Assembly (NCBI GenBank): GCA_947623455.1
Contig: OX392527.1
Span: forward strand, 46,482,401 to 46,546,400
Length of the DNA: 64,000 nucleotides
From: Mimachlamys varia
Taxonomy: Eukaryota; Mollusca; Bivalvia; Pectinida; Pectinidae
Direction of reading: 5' to 3'
A model generated the notes under the pieces. The model saw only the letters and a program-made list of their open reading frames with translations. It did no database searches and was not told the origin of the DNA. Within the stretch, counting starts at the first letter, position 1. Every line of letters begins with the position of its first letter. Made by a program: the position numbers and the translations under genes. This document shows positions 9,788 through 22,199 of the stretch, piece by piece.

Positions 9788-12700
9788 TAAATATGGCTAT
9801 GAAGGCTCCAGTAAGCATTGGGAACTAAATGACCCCCCAGCAGTATCATTAATGTAAGCCTCCGAGATGTGGTACATATATATGTCCTCTGATTATTGAA
9901 AGTTTTACTTTAATATTCGAGAATGGTCTGAAATTTAATTTGAAGTTTTGCAAGAATTGTAAACTTGAAAATTACATTTGATGCAATTAATAGTTTGTTC
10001 TAAATGAGGTATTTTTTACATCGGTCAAACTAGCAATGAACTCAGAACGTGTATGACTGTACATTAAATACAGACTAAACTGAATCTTTACGAATTCTAC
10101 ATGTTAACAATCAAATTCATGAATCTGCCGAAGATAAATTTAAATAGCACCTTTAATGTACTTGCATCAATTACTTTCATTCAAAATAATTCTTAGAAAA
10201 AGAAAGAAAATCGACTAATAAAAGTATTAAAACCAAATCTGAACAGGCCACAGTGAAAGTTGGTGTGAGCTTGTCCGCCAATCTTATGTACTTGGTGACG
10301 TCATAATGTGATTGTGATATCACGTTGCACTGTCAAAATAAACCCGAAAAGCCGTTTTGAAAGGTGAAAGCATCTACATCTCTAGTTTGTCGTTCGATCT
10401 ATGTTGCTCTATTTATATGTATTAGTGTAATGGTCATTGTAAGTATTTTATATGTAAGCGAACGTAGAAACAGTAATCAATGAACTGAAATAGTCTGTTT
10501 TAGCATGTATTTCAAGATCAGAAAGGTATATACTATCGACTAGGCCAGCAAATATCTTATTATTTGTAGAAATCACAACTTTAATATATCTGCAAGTGGA
10601 ATTAAAAGATTCGGCAAAGTTTTTGTTTATGATCTCAAAATTCAATATCCACTAAACGAAAGAGAATTATAAGTTATTATCACTGACACTCTAAAAGGCC
10701 TATAACAAATTCAGTAGTGGCTAAATACACATTTCTCTTCTTGTGACGCATAAGGGTTGATCATAATCACTATGTTCTATTTCTGTTTCTTAGATAGAAC
10801 TAAAATTATTCTGTGATTAATTTCACAAGAGATCAGCAAGGGTATTAGCGCCTACAAGTGATGATCTTTGTGCTTTCTTTATAAGTTTAGTCTTTTCCCT
10901 TTTGTCTCTTCCTTCTTCTTTTTGTCCTTAATTATTGAAACTTGAGAATTCCTCTAAAAGAACAGCAATACATTTGTAACAATTTTTAACTGTTAAAGCA
11001 AAGATAGTCTTTTATTTATAAGCTATTGCAATTTTTCTTACTAGTTGCAAAGTCCAAACATCACAACCAGGGACCCAAGGGAAAACACATAAGGAACTGG
11101 GGAAAGATCAATTGTGTAATTCTCAAGCAACTGATATAGCAAACTTTGAAAGTAAAATACAAGACAGTCATCCGACAATCTTTTAGTTTTCGTGATTGAT
11201 CCTAAAATTTAAAGGACATTACCAAAGATAAGGAAAAATCATCATATGAAGTTTCGGAAAGATTCAACAAATATGTCATTAGAAATAACCTTAACAAGCT
11301 TTCAAAGTTAAAATTCAAGATGGCTGCAAGTCGGCAACAACTAGGGACCGACGGGAACCTTATTTTTTGTTTCATTTTGAAAACGAATTATTTGAGAATA
11401 GCCCATCAGTACTAGCCAGGAAATGGGAACTACAAACTATAAATGTCAGAATCTAAGATGGAGTCGGCTATAGTGCTTTTTAGGACCAGTCCAAATAGTT
11501 GCAGTATGCGTCGTTATATTTCTTTTCACCAAACGATATCAAAGCGACAAAAATAATGAAGAACACTAGACGCCAGTTTTCCGAAAATATATCTGACATC
11601 TGTAGGTCGTTGATTCCATTATTTGATGAATAACAGACACGGAATTGATCAACTGTTAATCTTTATTTTTAATTAACAAAAGCGTGAACAAATTATAACT
11701 AAATGTAAACATACTTAGTGCATTTCTGAACACTATGCAAATTAAAATCAACGTGCAAAACAATATTACCATTCACATTTATGAACACAATGTGACATTC
11801 TTCATCAGTAATTAAGTATTTATATCTCAATGTTTCCTAACAACTATTATTTCATTTCAATAAATTTAATTGACAGAGATGTTCAATAGTCAATTGGATT
11901 ATCTGTTTAATTGACAGAGATGTTCAATAGTCAATTGGATTGAATAACAGGCAAACGCCTATATAAATTCTCTCCATAGGTGGCCGAAAATAAAAATTAT
12001 TTAGTTTAGATAATCAATTAAGAAAAATAATGTGGAATAAAAATTATTTTGTATAATCACTAAACAAAATTAAAATTAACAAGGGAGACAACTAGTAAAT
12101 GCTGACAAATACAAGCACGCCACATTGTACATATACACAATACACAACACAATCACAGTACATATACAGTACATTACTCTCTATACATTTGGTGAACATA
12201 AATAATGCTATATACATATTGTACAAACATTTATATTGGATGTTTACATACATAATGACTAAACAGCCAAAATACCTAACCAAAAGTCCACGTCCAAGTA
12301 ACAGCTATTATTATACCATATGCATTTTTATAATGTCAGTGACTTTGACAATGACATGCTATGATAATAACGTCATATAGGAGAACGCACCATACCGCAA
12401 AATAATCATTACGTTTACAGCTCTCCACAATATGTTACATGACCATGGATCTCTGTAGTGATTTGTTATGTTTTGATTTCAACTTTAAAAGCAAAAGGCA
12501 GCGATCTAACATCCTATATTATACAAATACAGACTTCGTTTGAGGGCAACCCATAGTTTTACGGACCTGACCTCGGCAGTATTCACTGTTGTGCCTGAAC
12601 TACACTGAGGAGTCAATACAAAATTCCACAGACCTGTCAGAACGTTATATTGACTTCTCGGTGACGTCAAGAAGTATTTCAACGGGAAATATCAATGTCA

Positions 12701-13195
12701 TGTGATCCAGTTGGGACCAATGATTAACAGTGTTACATACCAATCATATAATAAAATGTAGTATGTGCTAGTCAACATATATTACCCTTACTTACTCTGT
12801 CCGAGATTTTACCTCTGTACGTGTTTAAAAGGTAAGGACATTTATCAAAAACATTAAGATGGCACATAAAAACAATTCAAACTATGAAAAATTCAATCAA
12901 ATGGTGAAAACGTATAAAGCAATTAGACTTGCAGTGTCTATTGTGTTGTTGTTTTTTTTTTTTTTTAGATTTTTCACTTTTTATTTTAATATCACCACGG
13001 AAACGATTTGTAAATTACCACAGTATAGTTTCTCCATAGGTCTAGGGAAACCATTCATGACATCGTCTTGAAACACTGAACACATATTAAGGTATTGGAC
13101 AGCATGAACATGACTTTTGAAACTCGACTCGATAACAATATGTGTTATAGGATCATAACAACATTTCGTAAAACATTCATTACAAATAAATACTT
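9788..13195. repeat. Segmental duplication 'alpha', copy 1
   Basis: This is co-linear with 22924-26095 plus 27898-28025 over more than 3 kb. Shared words include AGTAAGCATTGGGAACTAAA, TCAAGATGGCTGCAAGTCGG and GGTGACGTCAAGAAGTATTT. Differences are small indels and substitutions. It lies just downstream of GIMAP gene B, as copy 2 lies downstream of gene C, so it appears to have been duplicated with the gene. It holds no supported gene. A 38-bp direct repeat sits at about 11868-11943, where copy 2 has a single unit. Confidence 0.85.
10480..10640 (-). pseudogene. Reverse-transcriptase fragment within alpha copy 1
   Basis: The minus strand encodes STCRYIKVV, STNNKIFAGLVDSIY and LSDLEI blocks. These correspond to the YIDD-region segment of the Penelope-like reverse transcriptase seen at 59137-61099. 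The catalytic aspartates are lost. The same fragment is present in alpha copy 2 (about 23550-23700), so the insertion predates the duplication. Confidence 0.55.
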
Positions 13196-13505
13196 ATTGG
13201 AAAAACAGGAACTTGAATTTTGAAAAAAGATGCTTCATTTCTGGGTATTTCTAACAATTATTTCAAAGGCAATTTCTTTCGATCTATTTGTAGTTTTATA
13301 GGGAAAAACGGTTGCATATTGGCTTTCTCAACCTTTGAAATTGCAACGATTTAGTCGATACATTTGTCATTGGTGTCATACGAATAAGTCAAAGTTACAT
13401 TTGATTTTAATTTGATTTCGAAAATTTATTAAATAATTTGCTCAAAGATAAATTTTGTATGTGTTTTAAAGGCGTACGAATGAGATATTCTTCATTTCAT
13501 TTCTA
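13196..13505. other. 3' flank of GIMAP gene B
   Basis: This contains the probable poly(A) signal of gene B at 13425-13430. No other feature was seen. The equivalent flank of gene C is unrelated sequence. Confidence 0.4.
13425..13430 (-). terminator. Probable AATAAA polyadenylation signal of gene B
   Basis: An exact AATAAA on the minus strand lies about 75 nt past the stop codon of gene B. Its position suits cleavage and polyadenylation shortly beyond. The motif is common in AT-rich DNA, so placement is the main support. Confidence 0.5.
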
Positions 13506-15789
13506 TCAAAACCACCTACAAAAATTGAAAAAGCCCCATCCCAGTTGAGCAGCCCCTTTGATCATTGTAAATACCGATTCTATTTTTGACATTCCGACTT
13601 TGAAGTTGCAATCGTTTTCGTATTTACGATCGAGTTCCTTTGATTGTTGAGTTATACGTCGGTCGCGGTTTCGTAAGCATACTTGTCTCTGATTGGCAGC
13701 ATCTTCAACTTGATCTTTGTATTGCAGAGCTTCTATTTCGACGTTACTTAATTGTTCATTTATCTCCGCTATTTCCTCATCTGTTAAGCTGCTGTAATGC
13801 AACCTTCCTTCTAACTTTTCTTTTTTTGTTTCGCAGTGGCGTATTTTTTGCTGAAGTGAATGCTGGTCAGCTTGCAAGCGGTCAAATTTCTTTTGGAATT
13901 CCCTTTTCAGCTGTTTTGTCACTTTTTCTATTTCTTTCTTCTTTTCCTTGTCTTTTTGGCGTCTTATTTCCTCTTCCCTTTCACGACATCTTTTCTCGGC
14001 TTCCTTGTACATCTCGTTGGTGTAGTATTTGCCGTTATGTTTCTCAACAAGGACGTTAATTTGTTCCATTAGATTCCCGGCATCAATGGCTCGAGACTCA
14101 TGTACGGCGCTATTGTCGACAGCAATGCAACGTTTGTTGCATTTTTCTCTAATTTCACGCAATGAAGGTGGTATTGTCTGCAAGAACTCGTCAAACGACT
14201 GATGATCTCTTTCTAATGCATCTCTTCCTGTAAACACTAAGAGCATATGCTTGAAGACGTCTTCTCCAAACATTTTAGCAACATGTTTGACTGTGTCATT
14301 CTCTTCGGGAGTAAACCTCCCCGTTTGAAGAACGAGAAGAAATACATGAGGGCCCGGTAGCGACATGCTTATACATCTAGAAATCTCTTGCAGGACTTGC
14401 GTGTTTGGTTTACTTGTATCGAACACTCCCGGCGTATCGACTAAATGGACTTCTTGTCCAAACCTGACACCTTTGACGTCTTGACACATTTCCGTCACTG
14501 ATGAAGCTGATAAACAAGTCTTGAATGACTCTTCACCCAGAATGGTGTTACATGTGGAGCTTTTCCCAGTTCCAGTTTTACCGATCAAGACAATTCGAAG
14601 AGGCTGTCTGTTGTTACCTCTGAAGGATTCTGTGAAAAAACAAAGTTTACATCAATGTTGAATAAACACAAGAGGCACATGGGTCTTCATTGTCACCCGA
14701 GATTTAATATAGTAGTAAGTACTCACATCTTTTGTTATAGTATAATTTTTTATAAAGATGATGTAACACACACACAAACACATGCTGCACCTTTTAAATA
14801 TAGAAATAGATATAGTATGCCCAAAAATGAATGAATTGCATCATACAGCTGTTTCGTCCTCCTAGGACTCTTCAAATGCTATCCAAAGAAAAAAAAATCG
14901 TGGGTTGCCACGATAGTAACTCTGCAAGCCGTGGTTGCCTAGATGATATATATGAATAAACATCGATATATTAGTAAATTAAAAAAAAATATTTGGAGAA
15001 CAACATTATTTTTCTTAATCACTTGCAAGTTTTTAAACATATTTCAGTTTTCTTAGTCCAAATGTCATAAGTATGGAAACAAGCCAAACAACATTATTAT
15101 ATCACAATAAGAATGAAAGCGCCGGTGTAGACAAGATGTCTTTAGAAGTCGTTGACACAAGTGTTTTATTTTGTTATTTTTGCCATTATTTAAATCTGTC
15201 ATGAAAGCCAAAGCTGATGGCCATTTATGTCAGATGTGAGGACCAAAACAGATTGTTTAAAAAGACCCACAGGGCAAGAGGTTTTGCATTTTTTGTCATA
15301 TTTTTTAAAACTTTTCTTGAAAACATCATTGGTCTTCAAAAAAGGTAACACCGTTTTGTTAGTGTGAAGATTTAACAATATTTTTTTAAAGGTAAATGTG
15401 GCCAATTAATCTGGAAAGAAAAAACAATTCGCGGACCTTCAAATAATCAGAACTTGACCTTCACCTTATCATTGTACAAATACATACTAAACAAGTCTAG
15501 TCGGTAGAACATTGGCAATTAAAGAGACAAAGAGAAATAAATACAATCGCTTTTAATACTTACTTTCAGACCAGTCAAAGGTGGGATTTTTCATACTCGT
15601 TGCTTCATCCTGATATCTTGTATCGTCACAGCGCTTCAATAGATGACGGGTACACCTTCTTAAGTCATTGTTGTTCCTGTAATCAAGAACTGTGTCCCAC
15701 AGGGTGTCATCACTTAAACGAGGAAATATATTGGCCAATTCCTTTTTTAAAGACACTTGGTCTTCGCAAAGTTGGTCTTCTAATTCCAT
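13506..15789 (-). CDS. GIMAP-like GTPase B with N-terminal CUE-like domain (two coding exons)
   Basis: Coding exons are 15564-15789 and 13506-14629 (minus strand), joined in phase 1 from donor GAAA/GTAAGT to acceptor TTTCACAG. They total 1350 bp and predict 449 residues. Residues about 12-52 look like a CUE ubiquitin-binding domain: the NIFPRLS and LWDTVL motifs and a closing HLL. The AIG1 GTPase domain follows, with P-loop GKTGTGKS (92-99), DTPG (140-143), the LPGPHVFLLVLQ box, TGRD in the G4 place (209-212) and CIAVDNS (243-249). Then come a coiled coil (about 284-419) and a hydrophobic tail (about 429-449) that could anchor it to a membrane, as in known GIMAPs. A TTTCAG acceptor 9 nt before the ATG implies an upstream non-coding exon. 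GIMAPs act in immune-cell survival and vesicle or lysosome traffic in vertebrates, and a mollusc immune role is inferred. It lacks the cassette exon found in C and D. Confidence 0.88.
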
Positions 15790-15798
15790 CTTTCACAT

Positions 15799-15889
15799 CT
15801 GAAACAATCAGAATGAAAATTCTTAATTTAAACAAACAAAAGGACTTTGGATGTTTAGTTTGGTTTGGTTAAATTGTTTTTAAAACGTC
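15799..15889. other. Start of the predicted 5' UTR intron of gene B
   Basis: A TTGTTTCAG acceptor ends at 15799 on the minus strand, directly before ATGTGAAAG and the start codon. The same arrangement is present upstream of genes C and D, so each gene should have a separate upstream non-coding exon. Confidence 0.55.
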
Positions 15890-16170
15890 CCATTTCCAGC
15901 TATAGTCATTTCAGGACGGTCTCCCGCCGCATGCAATGTGAGTCTTTGTGTTCGAATGCGTATACAGGTGGTATATTTGGGAAGTTGCGGTATGTTCATT
16001 TAAGCCTCCTTGCGATAGTCCAGATATTTTGCCAATTTACTTAAGCCTGCGACAGTATATTGAAGTATACTGTCGAAGGCTTTCAGCAGAACATCCCACC
16101 CGACCACACGATACTGACGATGGGTGAACCAGTTGTTTCACTCTACTCTTGTAATGCTGAGAGTCAAGAA

Positions 16171-16385
16171 GAGTAGTAACTACCCTTGTTAGAGACTATA
16201 TCTCGGCCCGGGGACAGAACCTAAAGCCTTCCTCACAGGAGTAGTAACTACCATTGTTAAAGTCTCTGGTATGTCTCGGCCTCGGGACAGAACCCATAGC
16301 CTTCCTCACAGGAGTAGTTACTACCATTGTTAGAGACTCTGGTATGTCTCGGCCTGGGGGCAGAACCCAAAGCCTTCCTCACAGG
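16171..16385. repeat. Three tandem copies of a 73-bp repeat
   Basis: The unit begins GAGTAGTAACTACCATTG and ends CCTTCCTCACAG. The first copy is slightly shorter. Two copies are present at the matching place of beta copy II (43088-43233). It has no coding role that can be seen. Confidence 0.8.
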
Positions 16386-18011
16386 GGCGAACGCTCAACT
16401 AAGTCCAAAAAATGAGGCGGTGTCAAAAGAGAAATAAGAAAGAAAACATTGTTTAGAAAGAAAAGAAAATAAGTTCATCAATTTCGTCGCCTCTTACAAA
16501 TTATGCAATGGGGCATCTGGCACAATTCTTATGTCATATCTACAGGGTATGGAAGCTAAAAGACAAAGAAGTTGAAATCAACATTTAGAGATAGGTTGCG
16601 TTTTAACATGTGAGATGTAAATATGATATGAATTGTTCACACTTACGCCAGCAAGTATAATGTATGTCTAAACCGCTTGTATACTATATTTTTTCTAAGG
16701 AACAAGGCTACCACATACTAGTATGATTTCTTGTACAGATATTAAACCTGACTAACTGCTTTCCGAGAATTATTGATATTGAGGTTAAAGATAAGTTTCC
16801 ATGAAGCACGCGATAAATAAATCATGCTTATCAATATAAATGTGTAGATATAACTGTATACTGCAAATAACTGAGTCCGTTGTAGAGGAACATAATGTGA
16901 TACTGTACCGGAAATATGCTATGCTATGTTCAGATGTACAGTGTGGTACAATATATATTCGGTCACGTAATACTTTTATTATATATTTCATGCCTTTTGA
17001 CGAAAACCCCCCAAACATTTCATGACTTTATTTTTAATTGAAATTTATCGAAATTTCACACACATGTAGATATTTGCCCATTCCTCCGAAAATATGTGTA
17101 TGGATTTCCGTAGCCGATTTAAAGAGATATTGTAAGTATTTTAGTAATGGTGTCATTGATCGAATACGAATATAGAACAAAATAACGTCATAGTTTTGTT
17201 ACTCTGCCTATATTCGTCTATTTTGGGAAAACTAGGCACAGAAAAAGTATAGAAAGATATCAAATGAAAGCGTCAACGATTCTTTACTAGTGTACAGAAT
17301 TTCAAGAAAATCCATTGAAAAACGATGTCCATTTTTCGGAAATATTGTCAAATGCATAATATATATATTAAAAATATTACGTGTCCGACTATGTATTGCA
17401 CTACACTGTATATTTGTTTGTGGAATTTCATTTCAGATAAAACACGTTATCATCTATATACTCCTTTATACCACCTACCGGTAGTATGATAAAATCACTA
17501 TAATGGGCTTACAGTGTGAGAAGAAGTTGAGAACGAATTTGTATGAGAATGTATGAGAACACGCGCTACATCCGGACAAACACGAGTACTAGTGGTTAAT
17601 ATAAGTTGGATAACTTGTTTCATAATTTTTGTAAAATATGTATAAGTATTTTCTCAAAATGCACGTCTGCTCCCGCAAGGTGACGTCATAAACCAGAAAT
17701 ATTGTCCCAACAAAAATGTTCCGCATTAAAAATTAGTCCATCATAAACATATCAATAAAAAATATAGAAAAATAATTTGTGAGAATAAAAATACGATATC
17801 AAGCGTAAATGTGCATATTCGAAAGCAAATGACGATATATTTCCTAATTATTTTCTTTCACATAATTTAAAAGATTCATAATATTCCTCCGCGCAAATTT
17901 TTTTTTTTTGACGTTTGCCAACGACAGATCGAGATCGATGACCCTAGAAGTCGTTAAAACAATATAGTTCTTAGTTGACTTTTCTTAACTTAAGAAATAT
18001 ATAAGGTATCC

Positions 18012-18172
18012 GGCCCCGGTTTCATTAACGTTCCTTAACTTTAAGGAGCTCCTTAGTTAAGTTAAGGGACGTTCATGAAACGCATTTTTCGAAAACCCTT
18101 TGCTAAGAATTCCCTTAGCGAATTTAAGTTAAGGAAACATTTAATTTAAGGAACGTTGATGAAACCGGGGCC
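18012..18172. mobile_element. MITE with GGCCCCGGTTTCAT termini, copy 1
   Basis: The left end GGCCCCGGTTTCATTAACG and right end CGTTGATGAAACCGGGGCC are inverted copies with one mismatch. The 161-bp interior is made of TTAAGTTAAGG-like words that also pair. The element is present at the same place in beta copy II (44676-44834), so it predates that duplication. Confidence 0.75.
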
Positions 18173-19381
18173 TGCAGTGATACTGCAGCTATGTATTTTG
18201 GGTATTTCCTTGACGTGTGGATATTTATAGACACAGTAAACAGCATGCACATGGGAAATTATCAGTGCAAATCAGAGCTTATTTATTTAGTGCATAGCGA
18301 GTTCTTTATCTAACCATCGCATAGGCTACATGGCAGTGTACAAAGCTATTTATATAAATGATATCACGGGAACGGTTTCTTGAATATTCAGATAGAAAAC
18401 TAAATCTTGGTTTTTCCATGTAGATAACAATGTGGTGTGCGTCAACAGGAGCGTAACACAGATATATCCGGAAAATGATGCAATAGATAAGCTGATAAAA
18501 AACGTTATAATTATACCCGTACGTATATACTAGAAAAACTTTTTTTTTATTTATTTCACGATCCAATTTGTCACAAAATATTGATTACCAACCATCATTT
18601 TTTTTTAATTATATATATATATATTAATTATCCGTTGTATAAAAAAACGTAATCAGGATTTATCTGCGTGGGACACAGTGCCACGCCCATGACTTTTGCT
18701 CTGGAATTGATGAAAAAAATATTGACGACATATAACCATTACCAAGTAAACATAATAAGTGCCCAATCCAGCTATGCAGGTATTGCACCGACGAGTTGAA
18801 GTATGTGTTTACATAATCGTTATCTCTTTTACATATAGCGACATGTGACGTTAACAAGACCTATGTCAGCTTGAATTTTAAAAGTCGGACTGATTCGTCC
18901 AGTTCTATTTCTGCTCATTAGTGTTCTCATTTTTAACAAAACAGTAATTAATATCACATCGCCTAAAAATATTTAATCTATGATTTAAGAGTAACAACAT
19001 ATCTTAATTTTGTAAATCTACTATCATATAGAGTCTAATAAATATCACAGGCACTTGTGGCCAGGAGAATTATCATCTAAATTCACAGTACAGTATAGAT
19101 AATATAGCGAAATATGAATAAGTAATTTCCAATTTTCTTTTTATATTATTAATCATCTAAAACCATAATGAAAAAACTGCCAAATTTTTAGCTTGATACG
19201 TTAAGCGGTTAAATTTCACAAAAATCGACCACCAGACACTCTTTTTTTCAGTGTCTTATATTTTATCTTAATTATTCATATTTCGCTATAGTATCTATAC
19301 TGTACTGTGTATTTAGATGATTATTCTTTTGGCCGCTATTGCCTGTGATAAATACATGCCCATACAGACTGGCAGAATTCG

Positions 19382-19489
19382 TTACATGTGTGAGTTTTTT
19401 TCTCGTGAACATAAGATTTCAACGTCGATCAACCCTAGCTGTGTCATTGGAGTTTCGTTTGACGCTAAACTCACTAAATAAAAGCTTAC
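19382..19489. other. Sequence flanking the putative first-exon donor, beta I
   Basis: On the minus strand this is the start of the predicted 5' UTR intron of gene B. The open frames here (plus 19339-19626, minus 19382-19693) run through the splice donor and are broken in the unit upstream of gene D. I do not regard them as coding. Confidence 0.35.
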
Positions 19490-19720
19490 CTGCAGTGTCT
19501 CTCTCATCCTGTACTGTAATCTTATTACAGTCTGTGTCTGTGATAAGAACTGTGACGTGTTCAAACCGTCACGTGATACCTCCTCAACGTCAAACTTTTC
19601 GTGGAACTTCACAGTCCTATTTTTAGAAAATGCCAATGTTGACAGAATCCTAAATATAGACATACATAACGTTTTAATCATGTATTTGTTCAATCACTCT
19701 GGAGCAATATAAATCTAAGT
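19490..19720 (-). promoter_or_regulatory. Putative non-coding first exon and promoter of gene B
   Basis: A splice donor CTGCAG/GTAAGC ends the exon at 19490. A GTCACGTGA E-box is at 19569-19577 and a TATA-like ATTTATATT block lies near 19708-19714. A TACGTCATC CRE-like word lies just beyond it (about 19724-19734). The same layout, donor included, is kept upstream of gene D (58695-58950), about the same distance (3.5-3.7 kb) from the coding start. The protein frame is not kept between the two, which argues for a UTR exon. The link to gene B is inferred from position and splice signals. Confidence 0.5.
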
Positions 19721-20384
19721 AAAGATGACGTAGCACACACATATGCTGCAACTTTTAACTTAAGTGATAGATACAGTATGCCGAAAAAATGAATTAAACT
19801 GCATCATACAGCTATTTCGTCCTCCTAGGATTATTCAGTGATGCTAGGAGCTAATAGGTGGGAATCCAAAATTTCTTTAACTAATGTAGAAGCAGAAGGT
19901 TATGGTGCTTAATTTGAATAACACAGGTTTTGGTTATGTTTTGCCTATATTTACGACATAAATTGAAATCATAGGATCTAGAGATCGATCATGTACCATA
20001 TAAAAATTATTCGAAAGTTACTAAATTTCATTAGTAACTACTTTGCGATCTTAATGATAATTTGAAATACAGAAACAGACGATAGGACTTGGAATACACA
20101 GTTCCTGTTTTTTCACGAAAAACATCAAGCGGTACATGTACTTGGTGTTAACTAGTAAGTAGATCAAATTCGACTCCGGAATTGAATTCAAGGACGCTTT
20201 CAAGAAAGAAATAGAGCTGACAGATTGTAACAGAACCCCATCGAATGTTAAAAACTAAAAACCTGCTTCCCCCGAGTCAAGCAACATTTGTCTGCGATAT
20301 ATCTTACTATATATCATTTAAGGTCTAAGGGGGAATAATCCCATTCCGGATATTGTTACGTTTCCTTCTTGTTTTTATTAGTTT

Positions 20385-20657
20385 TTACCTTATTCCTGAT
20401 AAGTTGTCCGGTAGATAACTTTTAACTGGAGACAACAATAGAGAAACCACACTGTGGAGTAATAAGGAAGTATATTCTGCAGCGATTAGATATAATAAAC
20501 ATTGTCGAGCCGTAGAATCTCCCGTGAAGCGGCTGCAGAATTGTTGCGACGGCAGTTCCATCAACTCCATCGCATGGACAATTGGGAAAAATAAAGCTGA
20601 ACTGGTAATCCTAACTGACTCGCTCGGATGAAGAGCAATCATTTCATCGATTTCCAC
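20385..20657 (-). CDS. Conserved 90-residue open frame in beta, unknown (doubtful)
   Basis: It starts MEIDEMIALHPSE and ends PDNLSGIR. The copy in beta III (41949-42221) is intact with three replacements, but the copy in beta II is broken by a deletion. There is no domain, signal peptide or clear splice context. The plus strand across 20628-20840 is also open. Conservation here mainly reflects recent duplication. I list it because it is the longest frame kept intact in two beta copies. Confidence 0.2.
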   Translation of the reverse strand: MEIDEMIALHPSESVRITSSALFFPIVHAMELMELPSQQFCSRFTGDSTARQCLLYLIAAEYTSLLLHSVVSLLLSPVKSYLPDNLSGIR

Positions 20658-20840
20658 AGAGTTGAAAAAAGGCCTCTATTCATGGTTACTCCATCTCCTG
20701 TGCAGCGATCACAAAATACTTTGGCACCAAGTGATGCGGTAACAGCTCCACCAACACAATCTCATGAACAATGTGGAGAAAAAGAAACTGAACAGGTAGT
20801 TTTTGTGGAATCAGATGAAGAGCAATCATCAGTACAGTGA
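20628..20840 (+). CDS. Conserved Ser/Pro/Glu-rich open frame in beta, unknown (doubtful)
   Basis: The plus-strand frame reads TPSPVQRSQN, APPTQSHEQ and EQVVFVESDEEQSS. A good acceptor-like stretch (TCCATCTCCTGTGCAG) ends at about 20703. Further on, TTTCCTCAG and TTATG/GTACGT (about 20830-20955) look like another exon's borders. The frame is open in beta II (47548-47820) but shifted by one base in beta III. It may be an exon of an unrecognised gene or old transposon-derived sequence. The text around 20590-20660 and 20770-20840 is itself a diverged tandem duplication. Confidence 0.25.
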   Translation: MKSNHFIDFHRVEKRPLFMVTPSPVQRSQNTLAPSDAVTAPPTQSHEQCGEKETEQVVFVESDEEQSSVQ

Positions 20841-21279
20841 TTTCCTCAGAATTCGAGGAGGATCTAGAACATGTATATGGTTGCTCTACTTCCTCAAGGC
20901 CACGTCATGGGTGTCCGCCCTCTCTATGAAACCATCATTAATCCTTATGGTACGTTTATAGAAATTGAAAGATACTGGTATATTTAATGAATGTTAAAAT
21001 TGATACATAAAGTACTGCAGTTTCACAAATCTTCTATTACTTTATCAAAATATGTATTCGTGTATATTGTCCGCTGCATACTTTGCTGGTATGTTTTCTT
21101 CCGAATGCTTGATTGTATATTTGTCCCCTGTATGTGTCATTAATGCTTTGTGTGTGTATTTTGTTCGCTTTCTGTCGATATGTTCAGACGGGGAAGTGTA
21201 TTTATTGGCTGAGTCGCACTACGATTCCCGGGTGTCAAAATTGATCTTTTCTCCAGCCATCATTTTAGTATCATTCCTG

Positions 21280-21560
21280 CTCACTATCCTATGTTGTTTA
21301 CATGTCGCAGTTGATTCGTTATTCTAGGGCTTGCTTTGAATATCGAGATTTTCGTGATAGAAGTGCTGACGAACAAACTTACGGCACAGGGATTTGAGAA
21401 ATTCAGGTTGATGAAGATTATGGGCAAGAGTTATGGTCGGCATTTTGATCTCATCGAGATATATTCTGTTTCTTTGTGTGATATGAAGGTGGACGTTTTT
21501 GAGTTTGCTTATCAGTGTGATTACTTGTTGCGATTGACAATGATGCCTCGGCTGTCATTT
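21280..21560 (+). pseudogene. Reverse-transcriptase 3' fragment in beta I
   Basis: The words VAVDSLF, KLTAQGFEKFRL, YGRHFDLIEIYSVSL and CDMKVDVFEF fit the C-terminal end of the Penelope-like reverse transcriptase. They are followed by its 3' untranslated start (TGACAATGATGCCTCGG). Frame changes interrupt it. It is shared with beta III (about 42870-43070). Confidence 0.5.
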
Positions 21561-21784
21561 TGAGGAAGTGCAGATTACCAAAATCACAACATATTGTCGG
21601 AAGCGCATATATGTCACATATATAAAACACGTATAATCTAGCATTGGTTTTGTGAGATCAGTTTTGATCTCTATTATTAGCAGCACGTAATGACGTAAAC
21701 GTTTTGATATGAATCGACTATACCGGAAATGAAAACATATTTATTCCCAGTCCTTGTGTTACATTATAATCCATCTAAATGACA

Positions 21785-21975
21785 ATGGTGGTCGGGTGAT
21801 GCATTGGATATAATGCAGCATACTTGACTTTCACCAAAGCGGCAAGGGCTCAATTCCCAAATCGAAATGAAAATGTATGGGGTCACCTACCGACCACGTG
21901 TCTGGTACTCCGGTTTCCTTCGTCAATAAGATCACATCGTGCTAACATCCGGGCCAACAAGAGTGAATAATATAA
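21785..21975 (+). repeat. tRNA-derived SINE, degenerate
   Basis: The head has a tRNA-like region (GTCGGGTGATGCATTGG, then GGGCTCAATTCCC in the B-box place, one mismatch from GWTCRANNC). Downstream is a TGGTACTCCGGTTTCC block and a tail GGGCCAACAAGAGTGAATAA. The same head, beginning part-way, appears at 62443-62500. The CTCCGG-type central block resembles that of other molluscan SINEs, which is an inference. Confidence 0.6.
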
Positions 21976-22199
21976 AATGAATAATTTATTTCATAAATGC
22001 TGTGAAATAGATAAAAATTATATTAATAAGTGTGCTTTGTATTTCTTTTTCTCATAATCAGACGACAATTCATTCCATATCAACAAATGTTAAATAGCTA
22101 TGATTGAAGCTTCATTTTAGGTTAAATGAATGCAACATGTTTTTTAAACTTTGCAAGAAAATTGATGAATTCTTAAAAGTATTTCACGTTCCGAACTTA

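Larger units (their letters stand above)
15890..21560. repeat. Segmental duplication 'beta', copy I
   Basis: About 5.7 kb upstream of gene B recurs as 39095-43075 (copy III) and 43076-47820 (copy II), and in part at 36525-36860 and 55258-58880. Shared words include TTCCTTGACGTGTGGATATT, CAAGTGCCCAATCCAGCTAT and AAACCGTCACGTGATACCTC. Because partial copies also flank genes C and D, beta appears to be the natural upstream part of each GIMAP unit. Several small open frames inside it are conserved merely because the DNA is recently copied. Confidence 0.85.

Noticed and set aside
16785..17018. 77-residue frame conserved in beta I and II (also 43464-43682)
   Set aside because: The conservation is that of the whole recent duplication. 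It has no domain or splice signals.
19339..19693. Overlapping 95- and 103-residue frames in beta, as a protein gene
   Set aside because: The minus frame runs through a good splice donor and is not conserved in the copy upstream of gene D. A UTR exon fits better.
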